From: Opisthorchis felineus
Lineage: Eukaryota; Platyhelminthes; Trematoda; Opisthorchiida; Opisthorchiidae
Reading direction: 5' to 3'
Assembly (NCBI GenBank): GCA_004794785.1
Contig: SJOL01005868.1
Location: 88,116-152,115 of the forward strand
DNA: 64,000 nt
Shown: piece after piece, positions 1 to 14,364 of the stretch
Numbering within the stretch: position 1 is the stretch's first letter
How the letters are laid out: the number at the start of each line of letters is the position of its first letter
The notes under the pieces: model-generated
Told to the model about the DNA's origin: nothing
What the model saw: the letters and a program-made list of their open reading frames with translations, nothing else
The model's database searches: none
Translations under genes and position numbers: made by a program

Positions 1-3000
1 AAGCACTAGCTCCCTGTCTGCACTCGCTGAAAAACCCGAAATAACGCTGAGATCTGCCTTCCAAATTGAGAAAATTTAACTTCGTGACTGCTTAAATTCA
101 TAAGTCTTTTTCAATCAACACAGTTACGACTCCCATGCATAGCAGCATCATATGGCCTGACTGGAAAGCATGATTGAGGGGTTCAGTCTGTCGAAACCAA
201 ACTTTACTAATTGTTACATCTAACTTTTTCCAGTAAATCAGCCCGTTAGTTTGCACAACTTAGTTTAAACGGCCAATTTTATTATGCTAGGATGCTCTTC
301 CGTCTTCTGAGGAGTGGTAAGTGCACACAATAACGTTTACGCGGTCCCTGACAGAGCTAGGATTAGCCAACAGTTTGGGTTCGGCTGAAATGTCGTCAAG
401 CGGCTGTTTGTTACGCGCCCCCCATCTAGGACTGTTGTAGACCAGTATTCGGACCTCTAGAGGGCTGCCCTCGAGTACGAGCTCGATTTGAAGGTAGATG
501 ACCGCAGTGTAACTGACTCCTAGACGTGTGGTGCTGTAAGGGATAACTACCGCTTCTCAGTAGTGACTAAATCATAACCCCATAAAATCCCTCCGGCCTT
601 AATGCGGAATCCAGTCATCACGTAACCAGACTGACAAGCCGAAGACACTTAAATGAAGTTAGCTTCACCTACCTTTCGCTGAAGCCTTGGCCAGTTAACT
701 GAGACACACCTATATTCCCCGCTGGATACCAGTTCTAAACTCACACTTACCAGGCCAACCGGCGTTATCCACGGTCGAATCTTTCTGCGAAATACAGGTT
801 ATTTTTGCGAGTTAATCCTACTAAACGTTTCACGCAATGTTGTCTTCATTTGGGGACCAGTTTGAAAATTTCGAGTCCTTTGGATTCTGTTGTTTGCCCA
901 TACATTCAATCTCGCTGAAGTCGGACTTCATACAAACTCTCATATCCGCCTTCAAATTTGCTTACGTGCTGCATCAGGAGATTCGTTTCACTTTAGTCCA
1001 CTGTGAATGAATGGTCTGAAAATTTTGAAAGCCAAGAATGTTTACCATTTGCGAGAGTTACCCAGGGGTACCAGAGCTGCTCCGGAACACTGCTTCGGCG
1101 AACTGGAAGTTCAGCCGGCGCGACCACTAAGCTGGTCTAGAACATAGTATTCTGCATATAGTAGATCTCCATGAGATGATCTGAACACGCTCGAAATGTA
1201 TAAACGCATTTAAGTGTTTTCAGGCATTTTTTCGATTTGCAGTGGCGAGGTGGATTTCCTGAAGCCCTCTACTTGCAGTAAATAGAATATGCATTAGAAA
1301 TCGAGAGGCGCCATATTACATGAAATTAATCAATCACTGTTAGGTTTGCGTGCTCCCGCATGCCAGTGCTCACTCGATTAGAACGATCCGATGATAAGAA
1401 CACGCACGACGCACAAAACCATAAACACGATCCACTGACTACCAGCTGCAAAAGAGCGGCTGCATTAAACATCACCTGGGCTCTTTGGAGACCACAGAAC
1501 TTTTAAACTGCGGTGCCTAAAAGCGCGATGTTCCTATTTCCTTTGAAAAATAAAGCCATAGGTGATTTGCATGCTCGCTATAACATGCTGTGCTTTGGTC
1601 TGAAAATTATTTTACTCTTGCACTGTCAGTTCATGTGCTTAAACCGAATAGGACAGAAGACAGTTCCTCAAGATGAAGACACTAGTCCCGTATAATTATG
1701 CTTGCAAACGCATCCTCCGCGACTTTCCGTGAACATTATGTTGATGCATCATTTAATCCTCACCTAAGGACTGATGACACCACCATAAATATGCAGCATA
1801 TAATGGGACTTTTTTGCGAGAATTTGTTGAATGGTTGTCGTTCCAACTCGGAACATTCTTGTCCTCCGAAGCTTGCATTATGCTCATGCAATTCAAGTGT
1901 CAACTCCTAGCCATATTTTGTCATCGATAAACCTAAATGTTTGTTCATGCCTGCACGTCGTCATAGTCAAACGGAAATAGCGGATATGTATTTGTGCGTG
2001 GTTCATTTCGTTCACACGAAATACAAAAACGCATAACTGTTGGATCTGCACATCACCATTTTAATGAGGGCTGAAGTTGCTTGAACTCGTTTAATGGCAC
2101 CAGAGTTGGATTGCGCGCGCTGCGCCTAACCGAAATATATCAGCTTATTTAGTTTTATTACAACAGAATAAATGCAGTTTTGAGTACACACAGAGTTAGA
2201 AATGACATTGTCCCGATGAACATATGTCAGTGCAGCTCCCGACAGAAATCTTGCCAAGAAACAAGTCTTGCATAGTCAGACAATACCAGGAATACAAGTG
2301 GAAAATAGCTCTTTAAATAACGGCGAGCAGCAGCACTATGGCAAACTGTATTGCGAGGTTGGCTTAAGGTAAATTTGCATCGTCTTCTGCAATCTAAACC
2401 TGAAGCTATCAAATTGTTTTGGCTAGGTAACCAGAATATCCATTTTTATGAAAACGGCCACGCTGAATTTCTCAGAACCCGGTATGTTTGGAAACTGTCG
2501 GCTCTAACAAATGCACAGCCTGATCACACAACAAATTCTCGTGGAGTTTAGGACTGACACTTAGCAATGCTAAAAACAAGGCGCCGCGTTAAGGCTGATA
2601 GGTACGTATCTCACTCCCGGAAGCCTGGCTCCACGGAGGCTCTCTAAAATCAAGAGGCAAAATGACAGAGCCATCGGCCGCTAGCTGGATACCCAAGGAA
2701 CTTTCTCAAAACGCTATATTGTAGTTCAAACGTCTTAGTTAGAGGCAAGTGAAGATGCACCCGGGGAAAAGCAAATACTAATCCACTGTCTTCTCTGTCA
2801 GACCATTTCTGCGACCGCTCGGTTTGCGCTTGCTCAACCGAGAACTTATTTAGCCTAGGTAACTGGGTAAAACCAGTCAATTTCTGCACTTTAACCGCTC
2901 CCTCTTAGCTGCACCCCAAAAGACTCCTGCTCTTATATTTTAAGTTGTAGATCGAGCAACCGATGCTCCGTATTTGAGACACCTCACAGAAGGTAAAAGC

Positions 3001-3365
3001 AACATAATCCGTTTTAGCTTCAACGAATTTTTTACATGTTGCCGCTTTCGAATTTCGCAACCAACATGAAACTGGACGAAAGTTAGCATTTGATTGAACA
3101 TGGTTACAGTTTGCTGCTGAAATATGTTGTGTCCCGAAAACGCGCAAGGAGGATCTCGGTTCTGTCGTACGTCACAAAACGCTCCGGGCTAGTGCAGACT
3201 CCTCAAATGTTGTTGTAAGCATCTCCGATGCTCGTGATGCAGACGTTTAGGGTATCCAAAACCTGAGGGCCTTGTTTAGCCCCGGGACTGGGTGTGCATT
3301 ATGGAACCAGATTTCAGTCAACAGTCGCCTGTGCACTGTTGAGCTGACTGGTTAAACCGAGATCA
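1..3365. other. no recognisable gene
   Basis: Open frames here are 80 codons or shorter on both strands, and none gave a family I recognise. Two adjacent minus-strand frames (2650-2889 and 2905-3147) are the longest but have no motif. I see no tRNA, rRNA or simple repeat. Treated as unassigned intergenic DNA. Confidence 0.5.
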
Positions 3366-3560
3366 ATGCATCCCACCGCGCAGGCTGTGTTTGTCTGTTT
3401 GTTTTCCCAGCAAATGCTCCCTCAGAATGGATGGATAACATGGATGCTGCAGTCAACAAACACGACCGATATTGCTATCTGGGCAGGTGACATGAATCAT
3501 CAAGTTGGCCTACTCACTTCTGAGGTGTCTTATTGGAACACAAGTTCTTTGCACATGTAA
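3366..3560 (+). mobile_element. RTE-like retrotransposon relic, APE endonuclease fragment
   Basis: A 64-codon open frame contains TTDIAIWAGDMNHQVG at 3462-3509. This matches the conserved strand of apurinic/apyrimidinic-type endonucleases of RTE-like non-LTR retrotransposons of flatworms, where a GDMN/GDFN motif carries a catalytic Asp and Asn. This domain nicks target DNA so that reverse transcription can start. After the stop at 3558 the expected histidine motif (SDH) is not readable in one frame. A short IDH-like stretch near 3690-3720 and open frames to 4038 could be more of the same domain after frameshifts. No reverse transcriptase follows. The call rests on one motif plus spacing, so a chance match is possible; if real, it is a dead 5' fragment. 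Confidence 0.45.
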
Positions 3561-6500
3561 TAAGAATGGTTTATGCCACTGGGGCTCTGAAAATCATGCG
3601 TTGTCGGCCGGCTCAAGCGTTCGCCAAACATTGTTCATTCAATTTGATTTTGGAGCCACCAAGTGCAAAATAGATGTAGACTGAGCAAAACCGATTGACG
3701 GTTATCATCGCAGCGGTCGTGTTTTAATTTGGAAGACGCCATATTAGCCCGGTCGTTACACCGTGAGACTGTGAATGGCATTAGATTCCCATTGGAAAAA
3801 CGGTAGTTATTTCCGAAACATCCAATTCGTCATCCGTAGCTCAACACTGGCAAGTTGCTCTTCCCGAAATGTTCAGGGTCACGACGGATGCCCTGAAAGC
3901 AAAGAAGATTTCGATGGTTGTTCGGAGAAAAGATATCATGCTCAAACATGTAAAATCATCTGTCCGAGTTCGTGTCCACAGCCTCAGGAACAGGCAGATC
4001 ACGATAAATTGTATGAGGAGGGGCAAGAGCATGTGTAGATAGCATGCACCTGCTAAACGGCAAACAAATTTTCAAGCAGGGTAAATCGCACCGTGTTTCA
4101 GATAATCCGAGTGGAACATCAGTACCAGCTTGTCTTCTAGAACGGAGATCCAGCCTCTAACCTCGTTGCTTCAGATCAGCAAATCACCTACTCCAAAGGG
4201 TTTGCATCATGGATTGTCCTCGAAAGATGGAGGTCAGGGGGCTTTGCTTTAATGCATGCGGGGTAAGGAGATTATACAACACGAAGTTAGCAACTCGATT
4301 GTTGTATTCATTCAAAGTTGGTGCCAGATGGCCACGTGAAAGCCACTGGAACAATTGGTTGCCATTTTATTTGTGTCCTCCAGTATTCTCTGCGGCGTTC
4401 CGTTATATCACGGGAAGAATGAGACTCATGAGGCTCGTGTCCTTCGTTCTAGTCATGCTTACTTCTAACATATTTCCACGTTGCACCAAGTTTTGCAATT
4501 CAGCAGCATATTCCGGTGTGTGTTTGATATCATGATTTGTTTCTTGTTTGCTGGCTTTCATTTCATCGGGATTGAAGTGCGACTAAATATTAGCTGAAGG
4601 GCACTGAGTGCGCCGGCAACACTTCCCGCTTCGGATCAAACGATTTGTAAGTGCGAATTATTTTAAACAGTAATTGTTTCAAATTGGCAGGTAGCAAGGC
4701 GCTTCCCAACGTTAAAACATAAGTTCATAAGATGCTACGAGCAGGTGTCCGGACCAGCACTTCATTCTTGCAGAAGAAGAGATGGAACTGGCAAATAAAT
4801 TTGTTTGCCTGTGTAGCGCTACAGCCTCAAGCCGACTGATGAATGAATAAACGACCTCCCGAATTGGGAAGGACAGACGAGCGTTCGCTAACCTCCGACA
4901 TTTGTTGCGCCGTCATGACGTTGGGTTGATTCTCATGGGTAAAGTGTACAGTGTCGTGGCCCCATGTGTCCTATTTTCTGGATCAGAGGCGTGTCGCCTG
5001 CTTGTCGGGGGGCTTGCAGTGTCTCCGTGATTGGCTACCCGTGTCCCGAAAACCTCGCGGCCTAGTGAGAGCGTGAGATCAGGAACACGAGTGTTTCTCG
5101 GATAACGTTTGGAAAGGATCACTCTCGCTCGGAAGCCCACGGTACACGCTCCATAGGTGTGGATGCTTGGGCCAAGCATATGATTTGCGATGGAACTGTC
5201 GGATTTGTGGAGTTGATTTCACCCAAAGTAGATGTGGAATTGTAACGACTCAACGCCAACCACTGAATGAGCGCATGAGGAATTATCAGTGTCCTTATCC
5301 GCAACGTCATTCACGCTGCCAACTGCCCCCTATCAGAACCGACTGAGAGAGGAGATTCGAAGCACTTAGATGACGCTGATATTCGGCCTTATCAGTTTGT
5401 CAATGCCAGCCTTTAATGAAAATTTAAAATCTGAGCTTGGCTGGGAAAGCCATAACGGATAGGATTCGAAATGGACGCAACTGAACGCAGCGGAAATAAA
5501 AGCGATGACAAGCAACGGGGCGAAACTGACCTGGAAGGGAATACTATGAAATAACCTTAACCATTTAACCATTTTTGTGATACTCTATTGAAACGGATGT
5601 GTGCTCTGGAGTGGTGTACGCTCTACTGCACTGAAATTCTTGCCTAATTCTTGGTTAATCAGCCATGGACAAAGGAGTGCGAAATTTGCTCATTGTTCTT
5701 TAGTCTTCCTTCGGGCCTTAGCAACAACCAACGATCAGCGGCCATGGTGTGTGAGAAAAACAAAATTCCTCTCTGAGGAGTATACTCCTTGTGCGCTACT
5801 AATAAACATCGGTTCCGGTGCAGTTAGCTACATTTTGCAGGCCAGCCACACGAAGACCTCTAGTTTTATGCGCCTCGCTAAACCGTGCATATGACTTTCA
5901 GAGAGAATTGCGCGATTCCGCCTGCGACAGTCACCAATATACGGCTACGTACATTTCGGCACGTTGGTTCCAGCTTCCAGACTTTGTTAAGGAAATTATG
6001 GGCTTCAAGGTGAACACATCCTTAGTCGTCAGCATGCTTGCCTCGATTGCAATTTCTTGTTACTTTATTCGGAGTCCCGACACACTAGCGGGACCTTAAG
6101 TTTGTGGCAGGCGTTAACCGAAACGCGATTTGCACGGATATCCAATCAGATGATATAGTAGAATGGTAGGTCCATTTTTCAAGCATAAACGTGAAAGAAC
6201 CATACTCTCATATCGCGGGGTATGTAATTGTCTGTAATGTTTGGAAAGTGTGTGACCGATAAACAAAAACATGCTAAATTCCGAGAAGTCAGTTACCGCC
6301 TGAAGTCATGGCTCAGATTGCGGTCTACCACTAGGTGACATTTACCATTAACTACCTCAAATTCGTGTGCCATCTTCCAGATCTTATTTAAAGTACTGGA
6401 TTAGCCATTTAAGTCGAGGGAAGATAAATGTTGCGCAGCATTAGACTTGGTACATTACTCACAACGAATTGCAACTAAACGGAGTTGCACATGGAAACAA

Positions 6501-9500
6501 GAGCAGCACAACGGTGTTGGCAAGTTAATGTGGGGTTTGATTTCAGTAAAACAACTGATAGATAACAAAGTCACCGAAGTGAATGCTAAAACGCTTTTGT
6601 TCAATTTACACACGTTCCTTGTAAATGATTGACTGTTTCACGTTGATAAACATCAGGCAGAACAACACCAGTTTTTTCGGCGCAATACTACATGTGAGGG
6701 CGCTCGGATAGATCTGCATGTTATTAAGCTGATCGCGCGGAAACGTGCCTCCATGTACCAACATTTTTTGATATCTGAACCGCATAACGGCGATTATTTC
6801 GAAATAATCTTGCTCCTTTCTTAAATTGCTAACGAGGATCTTGATCACATGAAACCTGTAGTGGTTGGCCGAGAACCCCATAGCAAAAACCACATGACAG
6901 CCGTTCCGTGACAAAGTAATCTGATGGTCAGGTACTTCGTGCTGCACGCGAAAACTCCCTGGGTATCGCAATCCAAGCTGTACTGAGGAAACGATAGGAG
7001 ACGAAGTATGCTCGGTGCACATAGGTGAACGGCATAGTGCAAGGAGTTTGCAGCAGATGGCACGCCATGCGTTGAATGGCAGTGAGACCCCGAAATACTT
7101 ATTACCAGTGGCAATCAAAAGGCCGGCGAGCGCTTATGCAGATCTTTGCCAACAAAATGATAGTTACGTCATCTTGCTGCTGAGAACTACGCTGGCAATA
7201 CAGAGGATGTCATTGTCCACTTAGTAATAACTGTTTAATTCATTTAACTCACTATATAAGTTTTGTTTGAAGGTCTTTCACAGAATATTCAGATTTCAGA
7301 TATGAAACATACGGTGCCAGATATAAAGTCCTTGGCTTCGTCACTGAGCTGGACCAATATATCGCTCAGAACATATTCCACAAGTAACTCCAAACGTACC
7401 GAAATTTCCTTTTGCCGAAAGCACGAGAGGAATAGAGGTTTCTCCGATGTTCCAGATGCTGCGAACAGGCAGTGGCTTCCTGGGTTAGCGTGAAAATTGT
7501 AGTAGTCTCAGAGGGTGCCAAACGAAACTATCGCTTGAAAGAAAAAAGTCATATGTGCGGGGGCTAGTCTCTGCTAATTAAACATCTGCACGGTGACGGG
7601 ATAGATCAGTAAGATGGGCGTGGAGGTTCCAAGCTCGAATTTCACTCCGGTATTTTAACTGCCGCCTAAGAAGCCTAATGTTATCTCAGGCACCACGTCT
7701 ACATGCACAGGATTTAATTTAAAAGCTGGAGAGCACCCCGGGCGGTTATGGCCTTATTTGCTCCACGAGAAGCGCGTAACTAAGACCGGTGTTCGTCAGC
7801 ACAAATTTCCAAAATGACAATGACAATATAGTCATTTCCTGGCCGACAGTCTTGCCAATTATTTAATGTGTACTAACACTACGACCGAAGGACCACCACA
7901 AGCCAAAACGTACGTGGTACCCACGGCAGCTGAGACAATGTGCTTCGATTTGGATATGTGGTTCAATAATATTTTAAGGTTACCGTGACAGTGACAGGCG
8001 AATACCCACAGGCAGCGGTCCATTTATGACGCTAGCACGGTTCGTCTTGTGGGTCCATTTGCAGAAAGTTGGAGGGACGTTGAATTCGGAAACAACTGAT
8101 TTCAAATCGACGCGATGCAGAGAATAAACTTTGCAGTTCTATTTCCTTGATTTGCATGGAGGGTGTGAGCAAATCCCGCGACATTTCCGCCGATTTTTTT
8201 CACCACATTTTGACAGAGGACCGTAAATGCAATAAACAAGGTCTAGGAGAAAATTTGTATATTTCACAAAAAGATTTATATTAACAGTGCAGTTGCTGAA
8301 AGTGCACTTCTATCGTGGAAAAAACACTATAGTTCAAAAGGCGGGCTATAATATCAATATTATCCTAGGAATATCAGTTAGTTATGCACCACATTCAATG
8401 TCTTCCTACACAAATTTTGGTCATGCAATAATTCGTTGCTTCAAGCGCTCGAGAATCGTGACAGGGGCGCGCCATTCCTTTCGGTGAAACTCTTTTGGGA
8501 TTCACTATAAAGTTGAAAAGAATAGAGGAAAGTATCCCCATTACACTTAACGCACGATATAATCCTTCCGTTCTTCCCCATTTGTGTCGAAGTTTGTCAA
8601 TATACACCAATGAGCTAGTGTGATTCGTTCACCTGCTATGCTGATCTGGCGTTGAACACACTCAAATTGTTTTGTCAGGCGTTGGGTATCACTATATCAG
8701 TTGCTGTCTTTGACATAGGATATCTGATTGTGATTACTAGCAGAAGTTTGATTGGCGCTGTCCAAGTTATCATTGTTGGTGAGAAGATTTGAATAATGCT
8801 CGTGTGAGATCCTGTTGGGCCCATATACGCATCTCGTCCACATTTGCTTTTTTATTTGGGTGTAATACCCAATGAGAGTAAACCAAATTTGCTTGGTCAA
8901 AAGAAACCAGAACACATCAAACAGTAATACTGATTTCATAGCTTCATGACTAACTGGAGGTCATCTCTGAAAGAATCCTGGAAATTCGTGTCATTTCCAA
9001 TGATTTTTGGAGTGTTTCGCTGACGTTCATAAAAATGTTTTGGTAACGGTAAGTTTGCGCTTGGTATTGCTCAAAGAAATGACTGCAGAATAGATGTTAC
9101 GTCAAAAATGCCCTGTCACGTAGGCTCTAAAGCAACTCGTGTTGTTCCGTACGGTGAATTTGGTCATTTAGATGAGTTTTCAATTAGGCCGCAAATTGAC
9201 TACCAATTAGTCTCCATTTTCAAGGTTCGTACGACCTGCTAAATGACGGTATAACACCATGATAAGCTAGCATTGAATGCCAAACTGGCAGCCGTAAACT
9301 AAAATCAGTGGACAAATGACATAAACGTACCGATTTTCAAGCTCTCCTAAAGTCAACTGATGTTGGCTGAAACGACACTGACACACGAACATTTCAAGCG
9401 GGTGGGGAAATGCTGCGAAATTACGGAATGAGACAAGTTCAAAATCAACTACGCAAGATTTTTGGGGAGAATTAGACACCCACCAAATTTCTTGGCAAAC

Positions 9501-12005
9501 AACTTAGGAGTTTAGCACAAAACAACACAACTTTGCAAATCCGAAGCAAAAAAAGCACACTCTCACGCATCCCTGATTAGCTCTAGGTCACGAAACCAGC
9601 TCACGTGGAAATGAAAGTAGACTGAAGTGTTAATCAAGATGGGCCATCCGCCAGCGAATATGACTCGAATAAGGGAGCTTGCTTTGAGGTAAACTTTATT
9701 CTGCTCGGATGAAAATATAGCAAGGAATGCCGACCGAGTGCATCTCACTTTCCCGTAGAAGCTGCTGACACCCCCCCCCGTTTTGCGAGTGATTACTTTT
9801 GCAGTAAGCTGCGGAATCTGGCACTAACGGTTTGATTAGGTTCTCTCCAAACCTTGTGTTTAGCCTACCAGTATTGTCCTATATCCTGTTCCACTTGCAT
9901 TTAGGATTGTCACTAAGCTTTCGTTCGATCTTTTCCGAACTCGGTCTGATTCCTTGCTCAGGTTTTGTGAAACATTAATAGTCTACTCAATATTGTTTGC
10001 TGCGTTGCCAGCAAAAATATGCAAAACTACAGTGCTCCTGTAATGATGCACCATTTCACAGCAGAGAAAAATCAGTGTCGTCAAGATTAGTGAAGAAACG
10101 AGTGCAATATTACAATCGGGAACAGCAATAAAATCAACCATGTGAAATAATAGGCTCTGTCCGGAGTTTTCCGGATGCCCATCACCATCATGTGTGGGCC
10201 TTCGGTCTACCATTATACCTTGCAGTCGGAAAAACTAACCACGAAATCAAATGCATTCTTATGGTAGGAACACTGTGAATGGGCAAGAACACCCCACTAA
10301 GAGCCCCGATGGAACGAACCATGTATGTTAAGAAACTGTGTTGGATTTTGAAATCCTAAAGTACGCAGTATACAAAAATTAGAGTGAAGGCGTTTATAAA
10401 AAAACCTAAAATAGCTCAGTGCACCTTGGAGATTAACAGTATAACAACTCCTTCATTTATATCTTATGTTTCAAATTGGGATTAATTTCACGCATGACAT
10501 AATATGCCTTTCACGGTACGTCACCGCGTTCATAGTTAGCAACCCATGCTCCACCCTCAAACACGTCAGAAAAATTGTGTTCATATTTGTAACAGGAGTT
10601 CCGATTTCACTAAGAAGGTATCAATCCACTGGAAACATTAGCGCCTTTCCCTGACAAAGAAAAGTTATCCAAACTAACTGTTTCATTGTGGACATTGTCT
10701 TGTCGTCTTCCGCTTCAAAAGTGCACCTCATCAAGTGGTATGGTTGTTCTGTTTGACCCGATCTCGTTAGATTACAAGTGTCATAAACACAAACTCACAG
10801 TCCCGATCTTCCTTATACAAATAAGTAAAAGTCTGCGACGCCAAAATTTACTGGAATTGTACAAGATGTTGACCATGTGTCAACATTTTTGTACTTTAAA
10901 CATCTCTCAGGAAAACTGCAAAATGTTTGCTAACCGACATTTCCCATGTGCTCTACGAATAAGAATATTTACCTGAAATCGATAAAAATGCAATTCTCAA
11001 GGATTTCGGGAAACTCCGCAAGCACTATTGTATATGATTCGCGGGTAAATTTGCAGCATAGAGAAATGCAAACATCTACCTAGCCAGTCACAGTCCACTT
11101 ACGGCCGCAAGGTATTTTTCACATCTTAGGAAAATTTAACATTGCTAAAAAACACCGTTCGAAGGGAAAACCTGTCCGATGACAAATATCGGAGACAAAT
11201 AAATGACGATGATGCAAGTTAACAACGAAAGGTAATCTAATAGTTGGTCATGATCAAACTTTATGATTATGGCTGTTTATTTATAGCGGTTATGTTACTC
11301 ACTAGTAGTTTAATTATGGCAAACGTTCGAACGACCCGTGTCCAAATAATTCATGTTCATTAGCCTCTCGTTCCAAGACAAAGAGGCGGAAACGACCACT
11401 AATCATCAGTACAGGGAGGTCTCACGTTGTTCTAGGCTGTCCTCCGTGCAATCTAAACATACTGGTGATTTTCCAGCGTTTGTGTATTGCACCAATTAAG
11501 TTGGGAAGGTTGTTCTACAACCATGTTATAATTGTGGTCTACCGAATCAAATTTCTTGAAGCTTGAACTTTTCCACTAACCGTTGGTAATAACACAGCAC
11601 TTGGTCGTTTTCTCTTATGGAAGTAGGCTTGAAGAGTTAGACTACATTTATTGTGGGATGAACAAACATAACCGTGAGAACTATTTACATTTTGGCGCAT
11701 TTTTCCAGGAAGCCGAGGAAAATTACTGAAATCAAAGATCCCTTTATTACCTTACATAAAATTGCTTCTCCAATTTATTGCATTTCCCGAATAATTATGT
11801 CGGCTTCAAATCAGGGCAGGTATATTTCATTCAGTATGCAACATTCAGTAATGTTTCACAATATGGCATGTCGGGAAAATGCGTTATATCAGACCAACTA
11901 TAGGAAAACAGTCTGCCCCATACAGCTCGTACAAATTGCTTGATCATATTGTCAGCCAATAAGGCTTCCGTGGCGGAAATATTACAGGCATTAAGTCAAC
12001 AGCAT
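3561..12005. other. no recognisable gene
   Basis: Contains possible continuation of the endonuclease relic up to about 4040, then unassigned sequence. The longest frame is a 170-codon minus-strand ORF (6606-7118) with no recognisable domain; an ORF this long is roughly what chance gives in 64 kb. Small features are a C10 tract near 9770 and a 7-bp inverted repeat (aaatgac 7812-7818 / gtcattt 7831-7837). The block 4913-5179 looks more G+C-rich than its surroundings, with an 88-codon minus frame I cannot assign. Confidence 0.45.
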
Positions 12006-12020
12006 TATATATATATATAT
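12006..12020. repeat. (TA)n microsatellite
   Basis: Fifteen bases of perfect alternating TA lie about 130 bp upstream of the first recognisable 28S sequence, so they may mark the edge of the block that carries the rRNA fragment. Confidence 0.8.
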
Positions 12021-12149
12021 GATGACTGTCATAAAAACGAGCACGTGAATTCATACTGTGTGGTGGACACTGATCGCACGACGACCCGCTTTATCGAGGA
12101 CGATAGCGAATTCATGTACCACTTTAAGCGTGTATGCGCGATGCACTTA

Positions 12150-13247
12150 TCAAGTGTTGGGCGCAGCGAGTTTATTCGGGCCAGCTCGCCAGTGTACTTT
12201 TGCACAGTGGCCACCATGACCGGCATCGTTGTCTTGCTGTTGCGGTTAAACCGGCCTTGCATTGTCCTTGTGGCTTTGTCTGGTCGGGATGGCAGGTAGC
12301 CCGTTGGCTTGCTTGTGGCTTGCTGCAGGCGTTCGGTCCTCGGGTGTAATCAGCTGACCACATCGGTTATGTGCATTATGTCGGAGACGGTAACTTGTGA
12401 TGTGCGCGTGTGTGCCAGTTGGTCGGCTTGTACGGCTCCGCTTTTTTATCTGCCTGTGTTCGCAGGCTTAATGTTATCTCGGATTCGTTCGGTCGGCGGT
12501 TGAGTTCATGTCACTATTTCCAGGACCAATAGTCGGTGGTAGACTATCCACCTAGCCCGCCTTGAAACACGGACGAAGGAGAGTAACACGTGCGCGAGTC
12601 AGTGAGCACAACAAAACCAGAAGGCAAAGTGAAAGCGAAGCTCTGACTTGTCTGGACTGAGTGAGATCCTGTCGTGCTTCATGCTTGGTATCAACAAGCA
12701 TCGAGCGCCAGCGCATCACTGGCTTATCCCATGGTGTGATGATCCCATACAGAGTTTGTAATCAGGGCCGAGCATAAGCGTACATGTTAAGACCCGAAAG
12801 ATGATGAACTATGCTTGCGCAGGTTGAAGCATGAGGAAACTCTGGTGGAGGACCGGAGCAATTCTGACGTGCACATCAATCATCAGATGTATGTGTAGGG
12901 GGAAAAGACGAATCAAACCATCTAGCAGCTTGTCCCTTCCGAAGTGTCCCTCGGGAAAGCTGGTGTTCATAGTTTTCAACAGGTTTGTCCGGTAAAGCGA
13001 ATGACTAGAGGCCTTAAGAGAGGAACTTCCTCAACCTATTCTCAAACTTTGAATGGGTGAGAAGCCTGACTCGCCCAAACGGAGTCAGGCGTTGAATGTG
13101 AATGCCAAGTGGGCCATTTTTGGTAAGCAGAACTGGCGCTGTGGGATGAACCAAACGTTCGGTTAAGGTGCCTAACGCGACGCTCATCAGATACCACAAA
13201 AGGTGTTGGTTGGTCTAGACAGCAGGACGGTGGCCATGGAAGTCGGA

Positions 13248-13280
<33 letters not shown>

Positions 13281-14311
13281 CCAAAAATTGGATGCTGCTG
13301 GAGTGTCTGAACTATACCGGACCGTCACTGCGAGCTGAGTCGGTAATGTGTGTTGGGGGGGCAGGTCACAGGACTCAGGCAAGGAATTGTGGTGGTGTGT
13401 ATAAGGGTTGCCGTGGTGGGCAGGAAGCTTCGGGCGTGGGTCTGAGTGGGGCCGCCACGGGTGCAGACGTTGGTGGTAGTGAAAAGTACTCAAGTGAGAA
13501 CCATGGGTCAGGCGGTCCTAAGTGATCCGTTAACTCGGAACAGAGACGGGGTGCCTGACATTGTCAGGATTGCTGCTGATGTACCGTTGCAAGGCAGCCC
13601 CCTGTAGCGAAAGGGAATCGGGTTAATATTCCCGACCCTGCCCACGGAGATTGGTGCATTCTGGTCTCGCACCGGTTTGCATCTAGCGCGGTAACGCAAC
13701 CGACCTCGGAGACGTCGGCAAGAGTTCTGGGAAGAGTTCTCTTTTCTTTATTAGGAGTGCATCATCCCCTGGAATCGGGTTGTCCGGAGATAGGGGACTA
13801 GCCTCCGTAAAGCACCACATTTCTTGTGGTGTCCGGAACGCTCTTGTCGGCCCTTGAAAATCCGAGCGAGGCAATATAATTTTCGTGGCAGGCCGTACCC
13901 ATATCCGCATCAGGTCTCCAAGGTGAACAGCCTCTGGCAATTGAACAATGTAGGTAAGGGAAGTCGGCAAACTGGATCCGTAACTTCGGGAAAAGGATTG
14001 GCTCTGAGGGCCGAGTCAAATGGGCTGGAGTCAGATACGTGTTGGTCCAGTTGGAGGCTGGTTTTTCTGTTGCTGCGCCCGCTTCGGTGGATGTGGTTGA
14101 TGGGATTACTGGACTCTGACCAGGCCGATCGTGGGCGATTTCAGCTGTAGTGCTGCTTTGCTGGCAGCGTGCACGGGCAACTGTGTGCGTGTCGACGGCT
14201 TTGCTTCCTTCGTTTGGCGCTCAACGGCTAGCTCAGAACTGGCACGGACCAGGGGAATCCGACTGTCTAATTAAAACCAAGCATTGCGATGTCCGCTGAC
14301 CGGTTTTGACG

Positions 14312-14345
<34 letters not shown>

Positions 14346-14364
14346 TGTGAAGAAATTCAATGAA
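12150..14364 (+). rRNA. partial, degenerate 28S (LSU) rRNA
   Basis: Long stretches match eukaryotic 28S rRNA, the core RNA of the large ribosomal subunit. From 5' to 3' they are: D2/D3 expansion sequence (ggcgttcggtcctcgggtg-like, about 12328); the segment beginning gtggtagactatccacc (about 12537); the gacccgaaagatg region (about 12790); the region that includes gatgaaccaaacg (about 13144) and the atcagataccacaaaagg motif (about 13185); tcgggttaatattcccgac (about 13617); gttgtccggagatagggg (about 13779); cgtggcaggccgtacccat (about 13885); and gaagaaattcaatgaa (14349-14364). The 5' third of 28S and everything after the last motif are missing. The copy is damaged: about 15 nt are lost from the universally conserved stretch after aacaactcacctgcc (13268-13284), and substitutions are scattered throughout. 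It is a dispersed pseudogene fragment, not a working rDNA unit; no 18S, 5.8S or ITS is nearby. The 5' edge is fuzzy by about 100 bp. The expansion sequence suggests a flatworm, probably a cestode, from memory only. Confidence 0.95.

Noticed and set aside
6606..7118. 170-codon minus-strand ORF
   Set aside because: No domain or signature, and about one ORF of this length is expected by chance across both strands of a 64-kb window with moderate G+C content.
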